Shown piece by piece: positions 7,812 through 15,192 of a stretch of 32,842 nt of DNA (within the stretch, counting starts at the first letter, position 1; each line of letters starts with the position of its first letter). The notes below the pieces were generated by a model. That model did no database searches. It had not been told where the DNA came from and saw only the letters and a program-made list of their open reading frames with translations. The stretch is from an uncultured Clostridia bacterium (GTDB lineage Bacteria > Bacillota > Clostridia > Christensenellales > Borkfalkiaceae): assembly GCA_947625065.1 (NCBI GenBank), contig CANQNB010000005.1:1-32842 (forward strand). Reading direction: 5' to 3'. Both the position numbers and the translations under genes were made by a program.

Positions 7812-9806
7812 TCAATCCCTGTTGAGTTTGACGTCGTTGTACCAAGCGGTCATCTCGTCGCTGATCACGTCGGACCAATACGGGTACTTCACGCCGAGCA
7901 CCTTCTTCGCGGAGGAAGTGCGGGCAGCGGTGCGCGCATTGTCGAGGACGGTGACGGGGTCGAGCCCCTTTGCGGGTGCGTCGATCGCCTGCGAGATCGC
8001 ATTCTTGAGGTCGGTGCGGCAGAGGATGGACACGGGCGCCCAATGCTCGAATGCGGGGCACATCGCCATGGGGTTGGTGATGAGGGTATCGTCGGTGGGG
8101 ATGATGACCCGCCATGCGCCGAAGCCCGTCTCACGGAGGTGGAAGAGAACGCGCGCGGAGCGGGCATTCGTGCCGTTGCAGTACTGCGAATTGTTGTTGA
8201 TCTGGCTGACGTAGCGCTCGGTGAGCTTGACCCACATGCCGTCCTGCGAGGAGGTGATCACCTCTTCCTCTGTGTTCTCGGGGTCGAGACGGTTGCCCGC
8301 GGAGGCATCCTTGTTGTAGTAACGGGTGTAGCTGAACTCGTAGGGCGCGAGGAAGACGATGCGGTTATCGAGGTCTTCGTAGGGGTTGAACTTGTTCTCG
8401 ATGGAGACGGTGATCTCCTCAAAGCTCTTGCCTGCCGCCTTGCCCTCTTCGACGAGCTTCTTGCAGTCCTCCTTGGTGGGAGCGCCCTCGGGCGCCTCGA
8501 CTTCGTACCAGTGGGTGTCTGCGGGGAAATTCTCGACGCTGCCGTACTGCTTCTGCTCCTCGAGGGTGAGCCCGTTGCCGCCGTAGAATTCGGCGAAGTA
8601 GATCATCTTCTTCGCGAGGAAGTCGATGGTATAGAGTGCGGTGGGCGCCATGTAGTTGGGGATGACGGTGTAATAGGACACGCCCGCCGCCCCGCCTTCG
8701 ATGCGCGCGACCTTTTGGTCGACGGAGCCGCCCGTGCCGTCGCCGCGGACGCGGAGCTGCCAGCCGAGGATCTGCTCTTTCACCGTCTTGAAGCTGTTGA
8801 AATCGTCCTTATACAGCCCCGTGAGCCCGAGCTTTTCGGGGATCTTGCCGATGCTGATGATGGAGTTGTAGAGCGGGATCATGTGCCAATAGGGCATGAA
8901 GACGCAGGAGTAGAGCTCGTTCGCAAACTTTTGGTTGAGGGTGCTCTGCTGTTCGTTCTGCCAAGCCGAGGAGAGCACGTCCGCCTTGCGGAGCTCGCTC
9001 ATGTACACGGCGTATTTGGTGGTGTTCTCGCTGAAAACGTACTGCTGGATCTTGCCGTTTTCATCCACATAGAACTGGATGGGCACCTCGAACGCGCCTT
9101 TGAGCTGGACGACCTCGTTGGAGTTGTTGCCGGGAAGCCCGAGGGCGTGGTAGGAACTGTTGCTGCCGAAGTGCTCCTGCAGGGTGTTGAGCGCCCACGT
9201 GACCTGCTCCACCGTCTCGGGGAGCCCGTTCTCGGTGTCCGGGTACTTCTCTTCGAAGCCGATCTCTTTGAGGTGGTCCCTGTTCCAGATCATCGCGGAG
9301 TCGGTCATGGAGACGTAGCCGAAGTCGGGGATGCCATAGATGTGGCTCACGCCGTCGGAATCGACATAGGTGACGGGCTCCCAGCCGTAGTCCATGAGGT
9401 CGATGAGCTGATAGAGGATCTTGCCCGCCTCGGTATTCTGTAAGATCTCGGTGAGGTCGAGGAAGGTCCCGCCCGCAAGATAGGGGTGGTACTGCGCCTC
9501 GGTGAGCTTCATGAAGTGATAGGGCTCACGGTTGATGAGGAAGCCGTTGACCTCGTTATCGGCGTTGGCGCCCAGTTCGTCGTATTCGACGTCGTAACCT
9601 GTTTTTTCTTTGATGATCTTCGCCGTATCGTCCTTGCCGAAGCCCTTGATGCCCGTTTCGGGGTAGCACCCCTTGAGCTTGATGGGCTTGGAGAGATCGA
9701 CGTTCCAATCTACTTCCTGCTTATATTCTGTTCCGCAGCCTGCGAATGCCGCGATCCCCGAGAGGAGCAGCACGCCCGCAACTGCGACAGAGACGATCTT
9801 TTTCAT
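7812..9806 (-). CDS. Extracellular solute-binding lipoprotein of the sugar importer (LplA-like)
   Basis: 664 residues from ATG at 9806, preceded by GGAGGAAATTTCTCT. The reading frame stays open another 88 codons upstream, but that part runs through intergenic hairpins and has no ribosome binding site. The signal peptide ends in the lipobox F-A-G-C24, so the mature protein is lipid-anchored outside. The body has features of large SBP_bac_1-type sugar binders: a strand-turn start (DLSKPIKLKGCYPETGIKGF), and motifs such as YPYFG-like aromatic clusters and a C-terminal helix rich in Trp (YPYWSDVISDEMTAWYND). It is longer than classical maltose binders (about 400 residues), as usual for LplA/YtcQ relatives that bind oligosaccharides. 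The adjacent permeases confirm the role. Ligand unknown; the neighbouring enzymes suggest an alpha-linked or amino-sugar glycan. Confidence 0.93.
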   Translation of the reverse strand: MKKIVSVAVAGVLLLSGIAAFAGCGTEYKQEVDWNVDLSKPIKLKGCYPETGIKGFGKDDTAKIIKEKTGYDVEYDELGANADNEVNGFLINREPYHFMKLTEAQYHPYLAGGTFLDLTEILQNTEAGKILYQLIDLMDYGWEPVTYVDSDGVSHIYGIPDFGYVSMTDSAMIWNRDHLKEIGFEEKYPDTENGLPETVEQVTWALNTLQEHFGSNSSYHALGLPGNNSNEVVQLKGAFEVPIQFYVDENGKIQQYVFSENTTKYAVYMSELRKADVLSSAWQNEQQSTLNQKFANELYSCVFMPYWHMIPLYNSIISIGKIPEKLGLTGLYKDDFNSFKTVKEQILGWQLRVRGDGTGGSVDQKVARIEGGAAGVSYYTVIPNYMAPTALYTIDFLAKKMIYFAEFYGGNGLTLEEQKQYGSVENFPADTHWYEVEAPEGAPTKEDCKKLVEEGKAAGKSFEEITVSIENKFNPYEDLDNRIVFLAPYEFSYTRYYNKDASAGNRLDPENTEEEVITSSQDGMWVKLTERYVSQINNNSQYCNGTNARSARVLFHLRETGFGAWRVIIPTDDTLITNPMAMCPAFEHWAPVSILCRTDLKNAISQAIDAPAKGLDPVTVLDNARTAARTSSAKKVLGVKYPYWSDVISDEMTAWYNDVKLNRD

Positions 9807-9845
9807 AGAGAAATTTCCTCCGATACGAATTTCCCCTCCTAAGAG

Positions 9846-10081
9846 CCCGATTTCCTTCCCTTGCTCCAAGGGGGGCAGCAAGGGAAAGATCGGGAAACCC
9901 TTGCCCTCTTCCGTCTTAGGGGGGGAGGTGCGGAAAAGAGCGGGCTGTTGAAGGTTTGCCCTCCGCGCGGAAGGCGCCTGCGGGCAGCTGCCTGCCGCAG
10001 ATTGGAGAATTCCCCCACCGAGCCCCCTCCCGGGGTGCGGGAGAGGGCAGTATGGAGGAATTTCACTCACTTTTCAGTGAG
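9846..10081 (-). repeat. Hairpin-rich spacer between the giant lipoprotein and the binding protein
   Basis: This 290-nt spacer (9807-10096) contains no supported gene. Right after the upstream stop is a hairpin CTCACT-GAAA-AGTGAG on the transcript (10066-10081). Farther on is a long stem: TTCCCTTGCT at 9856-9865 pairs with AGCAAGGGAA at 9877-9886, and an outer CCCGAT/ATCGGG arm (9846-9851, 9889-9894) extends it. Between them are GC-rich blocks (CCCCCTCCCGGGG and similar) that resemble the other dispersed intergenic elements in this window. There is no clear T-tract, so I do not call a terminator. The structures could protect the downstream importer mRNA ends after processing and set different levels of the two lipoproteins. 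Confidence 0.6.
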
Positions 10082-10096
10082 CAAGGGGGCATGAAC

Positions 10097-13000
10097 TCAT
10101 TCGGGCACAACAATATCTTCTTCGATACCCATGTAGCTGTCTTCGGGAGCGTCCTTTGCGTCGTAAGTGAGCGCTTTTGCATTGTAATTCTTCACAAGGT
10201 ATTCGATGACGAGCTTCTGATAGACGTTGAGATAGTGTTCTGCGTCTGCTGTAAGTCCATAGTAGAGTTTGTAATCCTTGGTGCGCGCGGTGAGATCGCT
10301 AAACGCGGGGTCAGATCCCCAACGATTGGCGGTGGTATAGTTCCAATTCATGCCGCTCTCGTCGAACTTGTTCTTGCCGACAAGCAAATCGATGTAGCCG
10401 AGAACATCTTCGGTGAGGTCGAGTTTCGCACTCTCTTCAAGTGCCTGGATCTTGCTCGCGAGCATCAGAACGGCGTCGAGATAGAGGAGGTCGCCCGTGA
10501 ACTGCTGCGCGTTGTCGTCACCCGTGGTGACAGCCGTGAAGGTCTCCGAAACGTACTTGGGAAGGGTAACGCCGTTTTCTTCGAGTCTGAGCTTGAAGAA
10601 CATCATGCGGAACGCGGCGTTGAAGCAACCGTCGGAGCTGATCGTCTTCCCTGCGCCGATTTCGGCAAACGCGTTGAGGATCTGACCAAGCGCGTCTTTC
10701 CCGCTGTAAGTCGTGGGGGTCTTCAAACCCTTATCGACCGCGGCGATTTGGAGCGCGCCGAAAGCTTCGTTGGCGTTGAGCGCCTTGATGTCTGCCGCAA
10801 ACTGCTTCCAGTTCGCATAGCCGCCCTGCGTGTAGCCGTCTGCGGCCGCCTGATCGTCAGGAGTGAGCGCGGTGTAAGCGGGAGCGACGGTCTCATCGAA
10901 GTAGAGAGCTTCGCTGTACAGGTAGCCCTTGATCGGGGTCTCGCCGGGAGCTTCCCAACCGAGGTAGTTATAAGCGCCGAGGTCGCTGAGTGCGCTGTAC
11001 TTGTCGATAAATGCGAGCACGTCTGCACTGTAAGTGATGGGCTCGATCTTGGTCGCAGTGACGCCCCAGTTATGGGTCGACGCATTCAGGATATAGCCGC
11101 TCTTCGTAAGGAAGTCGTTGAGGATGTCTGCATAGTCGTTCGGGCGCGCCTTTCCTGCGAGCGTGCCGCCGAGCATTGCGGTGAACTGCGCTTCCATCTT
11201 CCAGCCGATCCAGCCGAAGTAGCCATTGTTTGCATACCAATGCTGTTTCAGAAGTCCCTGCATTTCGTAGGTGGAGACCCAGTACGTGTTGAGGAAATCC
11301 ATTTCTTCGTCGGTGAGCTCTTCGATCTTTGCGACGGGCGCAGTTTGGATGCGCACCGCGAGTTTCACCATTTTAGCGAGGGGATAGAAGAAGTTGTTGT
11401 AGTATGCGGGAACTCCGAGTTCATCCGTCAAGTCGGTGACGAATGCGGGAAGTTCTGCTTCGTTTTCCATGAAGAAGTCATAGAAGGAGACAAGGCGGGC
11501 AGCGGAATTGAAGTTATCGTCCACGCTCAATGCTCCGACCTTTGCAACTTCACTATCGCCTGCATCTTCCGTCTTTCCTTCGGTCTTGATCTTGAATGCG
11601 ACATGAAGGAGTTCGGCAAATGCCTCTTCTGCGGTGTAGGACTTGGTCGTTTTACCCGTCGCCTTTTCAAAGGTCTCAAAGGTCTTGCTCCAAGCCTCGC
11701 TCTCTTCGAGCGTCTTCATCTCTGCGGAGAAGGTCTCCCAAGCCTCGTAATTCGCCTTGTAGGCTGCGTTCTCTTCCTTCGCGAGCTGTGCATTGACGTA
11801 CGCCTGATCCTTGGTTTCAAGCGCGGTGCGTTCTTCGGCAAGGGCGCGGAAGCTCGTGAGATCGTTGTAGAGGTAGCCTTCTGCGTCCTCTTCCGTCTTC
11901 CAACCGACGAAGTTGTAATCTGCAAGTGCGACGAACTCCTGGATCTTGGTCACCATTGCCACTGCGTCTTCGGAGCCGTTTTCGGTCGGGTCCTCGGTAA
12001 GAGGAGTGACGTCTGCATCGAAGCCCAATCCGCTCGCGCTGACGGTGGCGGTGGGATCGCACTCGGCGACGACGTCGAAGATGTATTTGAGGCTTGCCTT
12101 GAAGTTCTTCTCCTCATCGGGCAGACCGAAGTAGTGCTCGTAGTCGGTGTTCCCGTCGCGAAGGTCGTTGTTGTTGGTGATGTTCCATGCGAAGCCGCCT
12201 TCGGTGAAGCCGTCCACGCCAATCATGTGGGCGTTGATGACCTCGGCGATGTCCTCATCGAGCCAGACATATTCGCCCTTCTGCTGCCTTGCATAGATTT
12301 CGCCCGCAAGGGTGAGCACGGGATAGATATAGTTGTTGAAGTCGTCGAGGAATGCCTTGCCGTTGGTGCTTTCCGTGGCATACCCGAGCATGGTCTGAAC
12401 GAAATCGGGGATCTTGACGCCCGCTTCCTCCATCTTCTTCATGAGGAAGAGAAGGTGGAACTCATACTTGAAGCCGTTCGTGTCGTTCGAGTTGAAGGTG
12501 TAGACCGGTTTCTGCGAATCGTCCTTGAAGAACCCTGTTCTCACGCGGAAGAGGATGGCGACCATCTTCTGCATCGCCGTTTCACCCGTGTATTCCGCAT
12601 CCGGTTGGGCGCTGTTCATGGTCATGTTGGCGAGCTTGTAGCTCTTCGCCACGTAGTCGGCGTTGTCGAAGTACTCTTTGAGACTGTCGTAAGCCTCTTC
12701 CCAATCGTAGAAGTTCTGCTCTTTGGCTTCGCCGAGGAGACGCAACACGCTCGCCTGCTGGTCTGCCGAGAGCTTTTTATAATCTTCGCGGATGGTGTTG
12801 AAGTACTCTGCTTCATCCCAGAAGTAACCGGTAATGCCCTCTTCCGTGCTGTCCGCAGGCTTCTTCCAATCCTTGTAGGGATAGCTCGTATCGGTGAGAG
12901 CGCCGAGCGTTTCGAACTTCGTGATGAACGCCTTCGCCTCTTCGGTCAGGTTAAACGACTTCTCATATTCGGGCTTCGCCTTCTCGAAACCTGCAAAGTC

Positions 13001-14587
13001 GAGGAGGTTGAGGTACTGCTGTGCCATCCCGGAGCTTTGGGCATGGCTCGCGTCGCTGCCGTACCACTTCGCAACTTCGTCGTAGTCATCGAGATAGTCG
13101 CTGATGTTCTCGGCGGTCATACCGGCAAGGCGGTCGATCTTTGCCTGGTACTCTGCGAGCTTGCCGCCGATCTCCTTCTCGGAGACGGGGGTGCCGTCAT
13201 AGCGGAAGGAGTAGTAGTCGACGCCGTCCTTCGCTTCGTACGTCGTGCAGGCGTAGGTCTGAAGGATGGTGTAGTCGTAGGTGCCGTTCGAATCGGTGTC
13301 GTTCGCAAGGAGCATGTCGAACCACTGCCCTCTGAGCGTGGGGTCGATGGAGACCTTGGCTTCAATGTCGTCGAGCTCTTCCTCCGTGGGGAAGTAGACC
13401 TGCGCCTCGGTGACGACGAGGTTGAGGAAGCGCGCACCGTTGAAGAAGTCAACGTTCTTGACGCTGACGCCCGTCTCGATGGGATTCTTGATGTCGAGAC
13501 CTGCGGTGAACACATAGCCGTTGTCCTGCGAGTAGGTGGCTCGCTGAAGCGCGTTGACCTTCTCTTCGTCGATCACGGTCTCAAAGGCGACCTCGCCGTC
13601 GAGCGTGAAGGTGTATTCGTCGACGAAGTAAACGGTGTCGTCGATCTCGTCGGTCTTTTTGACCGTCTTGATCTGGAGCTCCATCTCCTTGGCTTCCGGG
13701 GTCCAATAGCCGTCGCCGTTTCCGAGGGAGGTCCACTTGGAGGACATGATCTTCTTGCCGATGTTGTATTCCACATCGGAGAAGGAATTATCGCGGGAGG
13801 TACCCTGGTACTCGTACCAGTCGCCCGTCTCGGTGTCGCATGCGATACCGTCGGCAATGACGAAGTAATCCTGCCATGCGTACACGCCGATGAAGGCGTA
13901 CACCTTGTCCTCTATGCCCTTATAGGGAGGGGTGATCTGGATCTCAGAGAGGTCGAACTTGTATCTGAGACCGGCGACGCCCTGCTTGCGGACGGGGAAG
14001 GTGAGGACGCTCGCGTCCATCGCGCTGCCGAGCTCCCACGACTGTGCGATCGTGTCCGTGATCTCGGCGCCCTTTTCGTCGAGGAGACCGTAGCCGTTCC
14101 ACGACTGGATGCTGTTGACGCCCATGCCCGTGGTCTCGTGAGTGATGACCTTGCTGTTGGTGATCATGCCGAGCGAGTCCGCATCGGTACCCGTGTTGTC
14201 CCAGCAGTTGTAGCCCGTGAGCTCGGTGCCGTTCACGTAGTACCAGAAGTTGTCGGAGTTGCCCTCGGCAAAGCCCTTCTTGTTCTGGAAGATGCGGCGG
14301 GTGCTGCCCTTCTTCGTAACGTAGCCGCCTTGGGTGCCGTCTTCGACGTTCTCATCTTCCATGAAGTCGAGATCGGCTTCTACCGTTGCATTGATGGCGT
14401 CCGCGATCGTCTTATACGAACCGACGAGATTGCCCTCGTTGTTGTACGCCTCGTATGCATCGGCCTGGCGGGGATCGTCGCGGCGCTTGCCATTGCCGCC
14501 GCCTCCTCCCTTGTTACACGCTACCAGACCCACAACGCTCGTCGCGACCATTGCGGTGCCGAGTAAAAGTGCTACCAGTTTCTTCAT
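10097..14587 (-). CDS. Giant lipoprotein with three ~300-residue repeats, function unknown
   Basis: 1,496 residues from ATG at 14587 (GGAGGAGAAAATTT before it). The signal peptide ends in lipobox L-V-A-C24 followed by a Gly-rich linker (NKGGGGGNGK), so the protein is tethered outside the membrane. Residues ~50-410 form a Trp/Tyr/Asn-rich beta region (DNFWYYVNGTELTGYNCWD, YAFIGVYAWQDYFVIADG) that could be a lectin-like beta-sandwich; this is inference. Residues ~548-1470 are three divergent copies of a helical module: ~548-842, ~874-1168 and ~1188-1470. Each carries in order a D/G-W...GY-L/F-Y/W motif, a Y-T/S-x-x-x-A helix, a hydrophobic F-x-x-F helix followed by LPxFV or similar, a Y-x-L-x-x-x-I helix, and LTEDV/LDEDI followed by an aromatic Asn-rich segment. 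No enzyme signature is visible. It is the first gene after the operon 1 promoter, ahead of the importer, so a glycan-capturing surface role is plausible. Confidence 0.9.
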   Translation of the reverse strand: MKKLVALLLGTAMVATSVVGLVACNKGGGGGNGKRRDDPRQADAYEAYNNEGNLVGSYKTIADAINATVEADLDFMEDENVEDGTQGGYVTKKGSTRRIFQNKKGFAEGNSDNFWYYVNGTELTGYNCWDNTGTDADSLGMITNSKVITHETTGMGVNSIQSWNGYGLLDEKGAEITDTIAQSWELGSAMDASVLTFPVRKQGVAGLRYKFDLSEIQITPPYKGIEDKVYAFIGVYAWQDYFVIADGIACDTETGDWYEYQGTSRDNSFSDVEYNIGKKIMSSKWTSLGNGDGYWTPEAKEMELQIKTVKKTDEIDDTVYFVDEYTFTLDGEVAFETVIDEEKVNALQRATYSQDNGYVFTAGLDIKNPIETGVSVKNVDFFNGARFLNLVVTEAQVYFPTEEELDDIEAKVSIDPTLRGQWFDMLLANDTDSNGTYDYTILQTYACTTYEAKDGVDYYSFRYDGTPVSEKEIGGKLAEYQAKIDRLAGMTAENISDYLDDYDEVAKWYGSDASHAQSSGMAQQYLNLLDFAGFEKAKPEYEKSFNLTEEAKAFITKFETLGALTDTSYPYKDWKKPADSTEEGITGYFWDEAEYFNTIREDYKKLSADQQASVLRLLGEAKEQNFYDWEEAYDSLKEYFDNADYVAKSYKLANMTMNSAQPDAEYTGETAMQKMVAILFRVRTGFFKDDSQKPVYTFNSNDTNGFKYEFHLLFLMKKMEEAGVKIPDFVQTMLGYATESTNGKAFLDDFNNYIYPVLTLAGEIYARQQKGEYVWLDEDIAEVINAHMIGVDGFTEGGFAWNITNNNDLRDGNTDYEHYFGLPDEEKNFKASLKYIFDVVAECDPTATVSASGLGFDADVTPLTEDPTENGSEDAVAMVTKIQEFVALADYNFVGWKTEEDAEGYLYNDLTSFRALAEERTALETKDQAYVNAQLAKEENAAYKANYEAWETFSAEMKTLEESEAWSKTFETFEKATGKTTKSYTAEEAFAELLHVAFKIKTEGKTEDAGDSEVAKVGALSVDDNFNSAARLVSFYDFFMENEAELPAFVTDLTDELGVPAYYNNFFYPLAKMVKLAVRIQTAPVAKIEELTDEEMDFLNTYWVSTYEMQGLLKQHWYANNGYFGWIGWKMEAQFTAMLGGTLAGKARPNDYADILNDFLTKSGYILNASTHNWGVTATKIEPITYSADVLAFIDKYSALSDLGAYNYLGWEAPGETPIKGYLYSEALYFDETVAPAYTALTPDDQAAADGYTQGGYANWKQFAADIKALNANEAFGALQIAAVDKGLKTPTTYSGKDALGQILNAFAEIGAGKTISSDGCFNAAFRMMFFKLRLEENGVTLPKYVSETFTAVTTGDDNAQQFTGDLLYLDAVLMLASKIQALEESAKLDLTEDVLGYIDLLVGKNKFDESGMNWNYTTANRWGSDPAFSDLTARTKDYKLYYGLTADAEHYLNVYQKLVIEYLVKNYNAKALTYDAKDAPEDSYMGIEEDIVVPE
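10178..11026 (-). repeat. Protein repeat module 3 of the giant lipoprotein
   Basis: Encodes residues ~1188-1470. Diagnostic segments: YLGWEAPGETPIKGYLYSEA, YSGKDALGQILNAFAEI, LEENGVTLPKYV, LLYLDAVLMLASKI, LTEDVLGYIDLLV and SGMNWNYTTANRWG. The protein ends about 25 residues later with an acidic tail. Confidence 0.75.
11084..11968 (-). repeat. Protein repeat module 2 of the giant lipoprotein
   Basis: Encodes residues ~874-1168. Diagnostic segments: FVGWKTEEDAEGYLYNDLTS, YTAEEAFAELLHVAFKI, MENEAELPAFV, FYPLAKMVKLAVRI, LTDEEMDFLNTYW and HWYANNGYFGW. It carries an extra Glu/Lys-rich coiled stretch after the first motif. Confidence 0.75.
12062..12946 (-). repeat. Protein repeat module 1 of the giant lipoprotein
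   Basis: Encodes residues ~548-842. Diagnostic segments: YKDWKKPADSTEEGITGYFW, YTGETAMQKMVAILFRV, MEEAGVKIPDFV, YIYPVLTLAGEI, WLDEDIAEVIN and GGFAWNITNNND. Alignable by eye with modules 2 and 3 but clearly diverged. Confidence 0.75.
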
Positions 14588-14677
14588 AAATTTTCTCCTC
14601 CGATATTTTTTTCGCACTTTGTGCGATTATCGCCTGTCCTGTTCCCCTGCGCCGCGGGTGCCCTGCTATCGTTTTTG

Positions 14678-14723
14678 GGGTATTTGTCTGCAAATACCCG
14701 CGCAAGAGGGCGCCCTCTTGCGC
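14678..14723 (-). promoter_or_regulatory. Two adjacent strong hairpins in the operon 1 leader
   Basis: The transcript from the promoter at 14783-14811 has an untranslated leader of about 190 nt. It contains a perfect 24-nt palindrome at 14700-14723 (arms GCGCAAGAGGGC and GCCCTCTTGCGC) directly followed by a 9-bp hairpin at 14678-14699 (GGGTATTTG, 4-nt loop, CAAATACCC). There is no T-tract on the minus strand, so neither is a plain terminator, and no known riboswitch class is recognised. Possible roles are mRNA protection, a protein-binding operator or a repeat element remnant. Confidence 0.65.
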
Positions 14724-14782
14724 CGAAAAAGTTGCTCCCCTCCCGCCGCGGACCCACTGCGGGAAGATACTTTGGTACTGTC

Positions 14783-14811
14783 ATTGTACTCCCATTCCCT
14801 TCGTTTGTCAA
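14783..14811 (-). promoter_or_regulatory. Sigma-A type promoter of operon 1
   Basis: On the minus strand TTGACA (14811-14806) is followed by a 17-nt spacer and TACAAT (14788-14783), nearly a perfect vegetative promoter. Transcription should start near 14776, about 190 nt before the giant lipoprotein ATG. An A/T-rich tract lies directly upstream and could serve as an UP element. Confidence 0.88.
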
Positions 14812-14839
14812 TAGTTTTTGAAAAAAATTTTTATCTTTT
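14804..14839 (-). promoter_or_regulatory. 36-bp block shared with the operon 2 promoter (copy 1)
   Basis: Running from the -35 box upstream, this block matches 26083-26118 at 32 of 36 positions, counted by hand. It includes TGAAAAAAATTTT, a near-palindromic A/T tract. A shared stretch of this length at two otherwise unrelated promoters suggests a common regulator or activator site; the RpiR protein encoded at 15193-16023 is the obvious candidate. Confidence 0.7.
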
Positions 14840-14893
14840 CACAAAACATTTTGCTTTCTTCTCTTTTTTTGTGTACATACTTCGCAAATTTCG

Positions 14894-14929
14894 TGAAAAA
14901 TTCAATTTGTGCATGAAAAACTTTTTCCA
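14894..14929 (-). promoter_or_regulatory. A/T-rich inverted repeats upstream of the operon 1 promoter
   Basis: Two dyads resemble the TGAAA...TTTCA-like sites: TGAAAAATTCA (14894-14904) and TGAAAAACTTTTTCCA (14914-14929). They lie roughly 85-120 bp upstream of the -35 box, with the TGAAAAAAATTTT block in between. They may be extra operator sites, but A/T-rich upstream DNA gives such patterns easily. Confidence 0.4.
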
Positions 14930-14985
14930 ATTCGTCCGCTCCCCCGCCCTTCCCGCGCGTACCTATATATACTGATAGTAGGGGC

Positions 14986-15077
14986 GCCCCCTCCCGAGGA
15001 GGGGGGCAGGAGGTGGGTACGAATTCTGAACTCGCCCCACCTCAGTCACTACGTGACAGCTCCTCCCACGGAGGAGC
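14986..15077. repeat. Dispersed palindromic intergenic element (copy 2)
   Basis: The element is a chain of dyads: a C-rich/G-rich hairpin at 14986-15007, AGGTGGG (15011-15017) facing CCCACCT (15036-15042), GTCAC-TAC-GTGAC (15045-15057), and GCTCCTCC-CAC-GGAGGAGC (15059-15077). The same order of pieces is found at 30289-30404. It lies between the operon 2 terminator and the operon 1 promoter and encodes nothing recognisable. The rest of the 605-nt gap 14588-15192 is the promoter region, its leader and the terminator. Confidence 0.7.
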
Positions 15078-15108
15078 CATGGTCGCGCGCTCCCCTTCCC
15101 CACCCCAT

Positions 15109-15133
15109 AAAAAAAGCCGCGGGGAGCCGCGGC
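15109..15133 (-). terminator. Intrinsic terminator of operon 2
   Basis: On the minus strand GCCGCGG, a 4-nt loop and CCGCGGC form a perfect 7-bp GC stem followed by seven T residues. It lies about 60 nt after the RpiR stop codon and ends operon 2 before the operon 1 promoter. Between the stop and the stem there is a tandem 12-nt direct repeat (TTCGTGTTACAA at 15143-15154 and 15155-15166). Confidence 0.92.
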
Positions 15134-15192
15134 ATTCGTGTTTTCGTGTTACAATTCGTGTTACAATGAAAATTCGTTTTACCAAACAGGCA

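Noticed and set aside
9807-10070. 88-codon N-terminal extension of the solute-binding protein
   Set aside because: The extension is intergenic hairpin DNA without a ribosome binding site, and it would bury the signal peptide. The ATG at 9806 has GGAGG and a proper lipobox.
9956-14566. A 1,536-codon open frame on the plus strand opposite the giant lipoprotein
   Set aside because: It is in register with the sense gene and open only because TTA, CTA and TCA are avoided. The sense frame has a ribosome binding site, signal peptide and repeats; the antisense product is low-complexity Val/Leu/Arg-rich with no family features.
14588-14776. Riboswitch in the operon 1 leader
   Set aside because: The stems are plain perfect palindromes, with no conserved core of any class I recognise and no terminator alternative.
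14584-14811. 75-codon minus-strand frame in the operon 1 leader
   Set aside because: It begins inside the promoter region, has no ribosome binding site and runs through the palindromes; the peptide has no family features.
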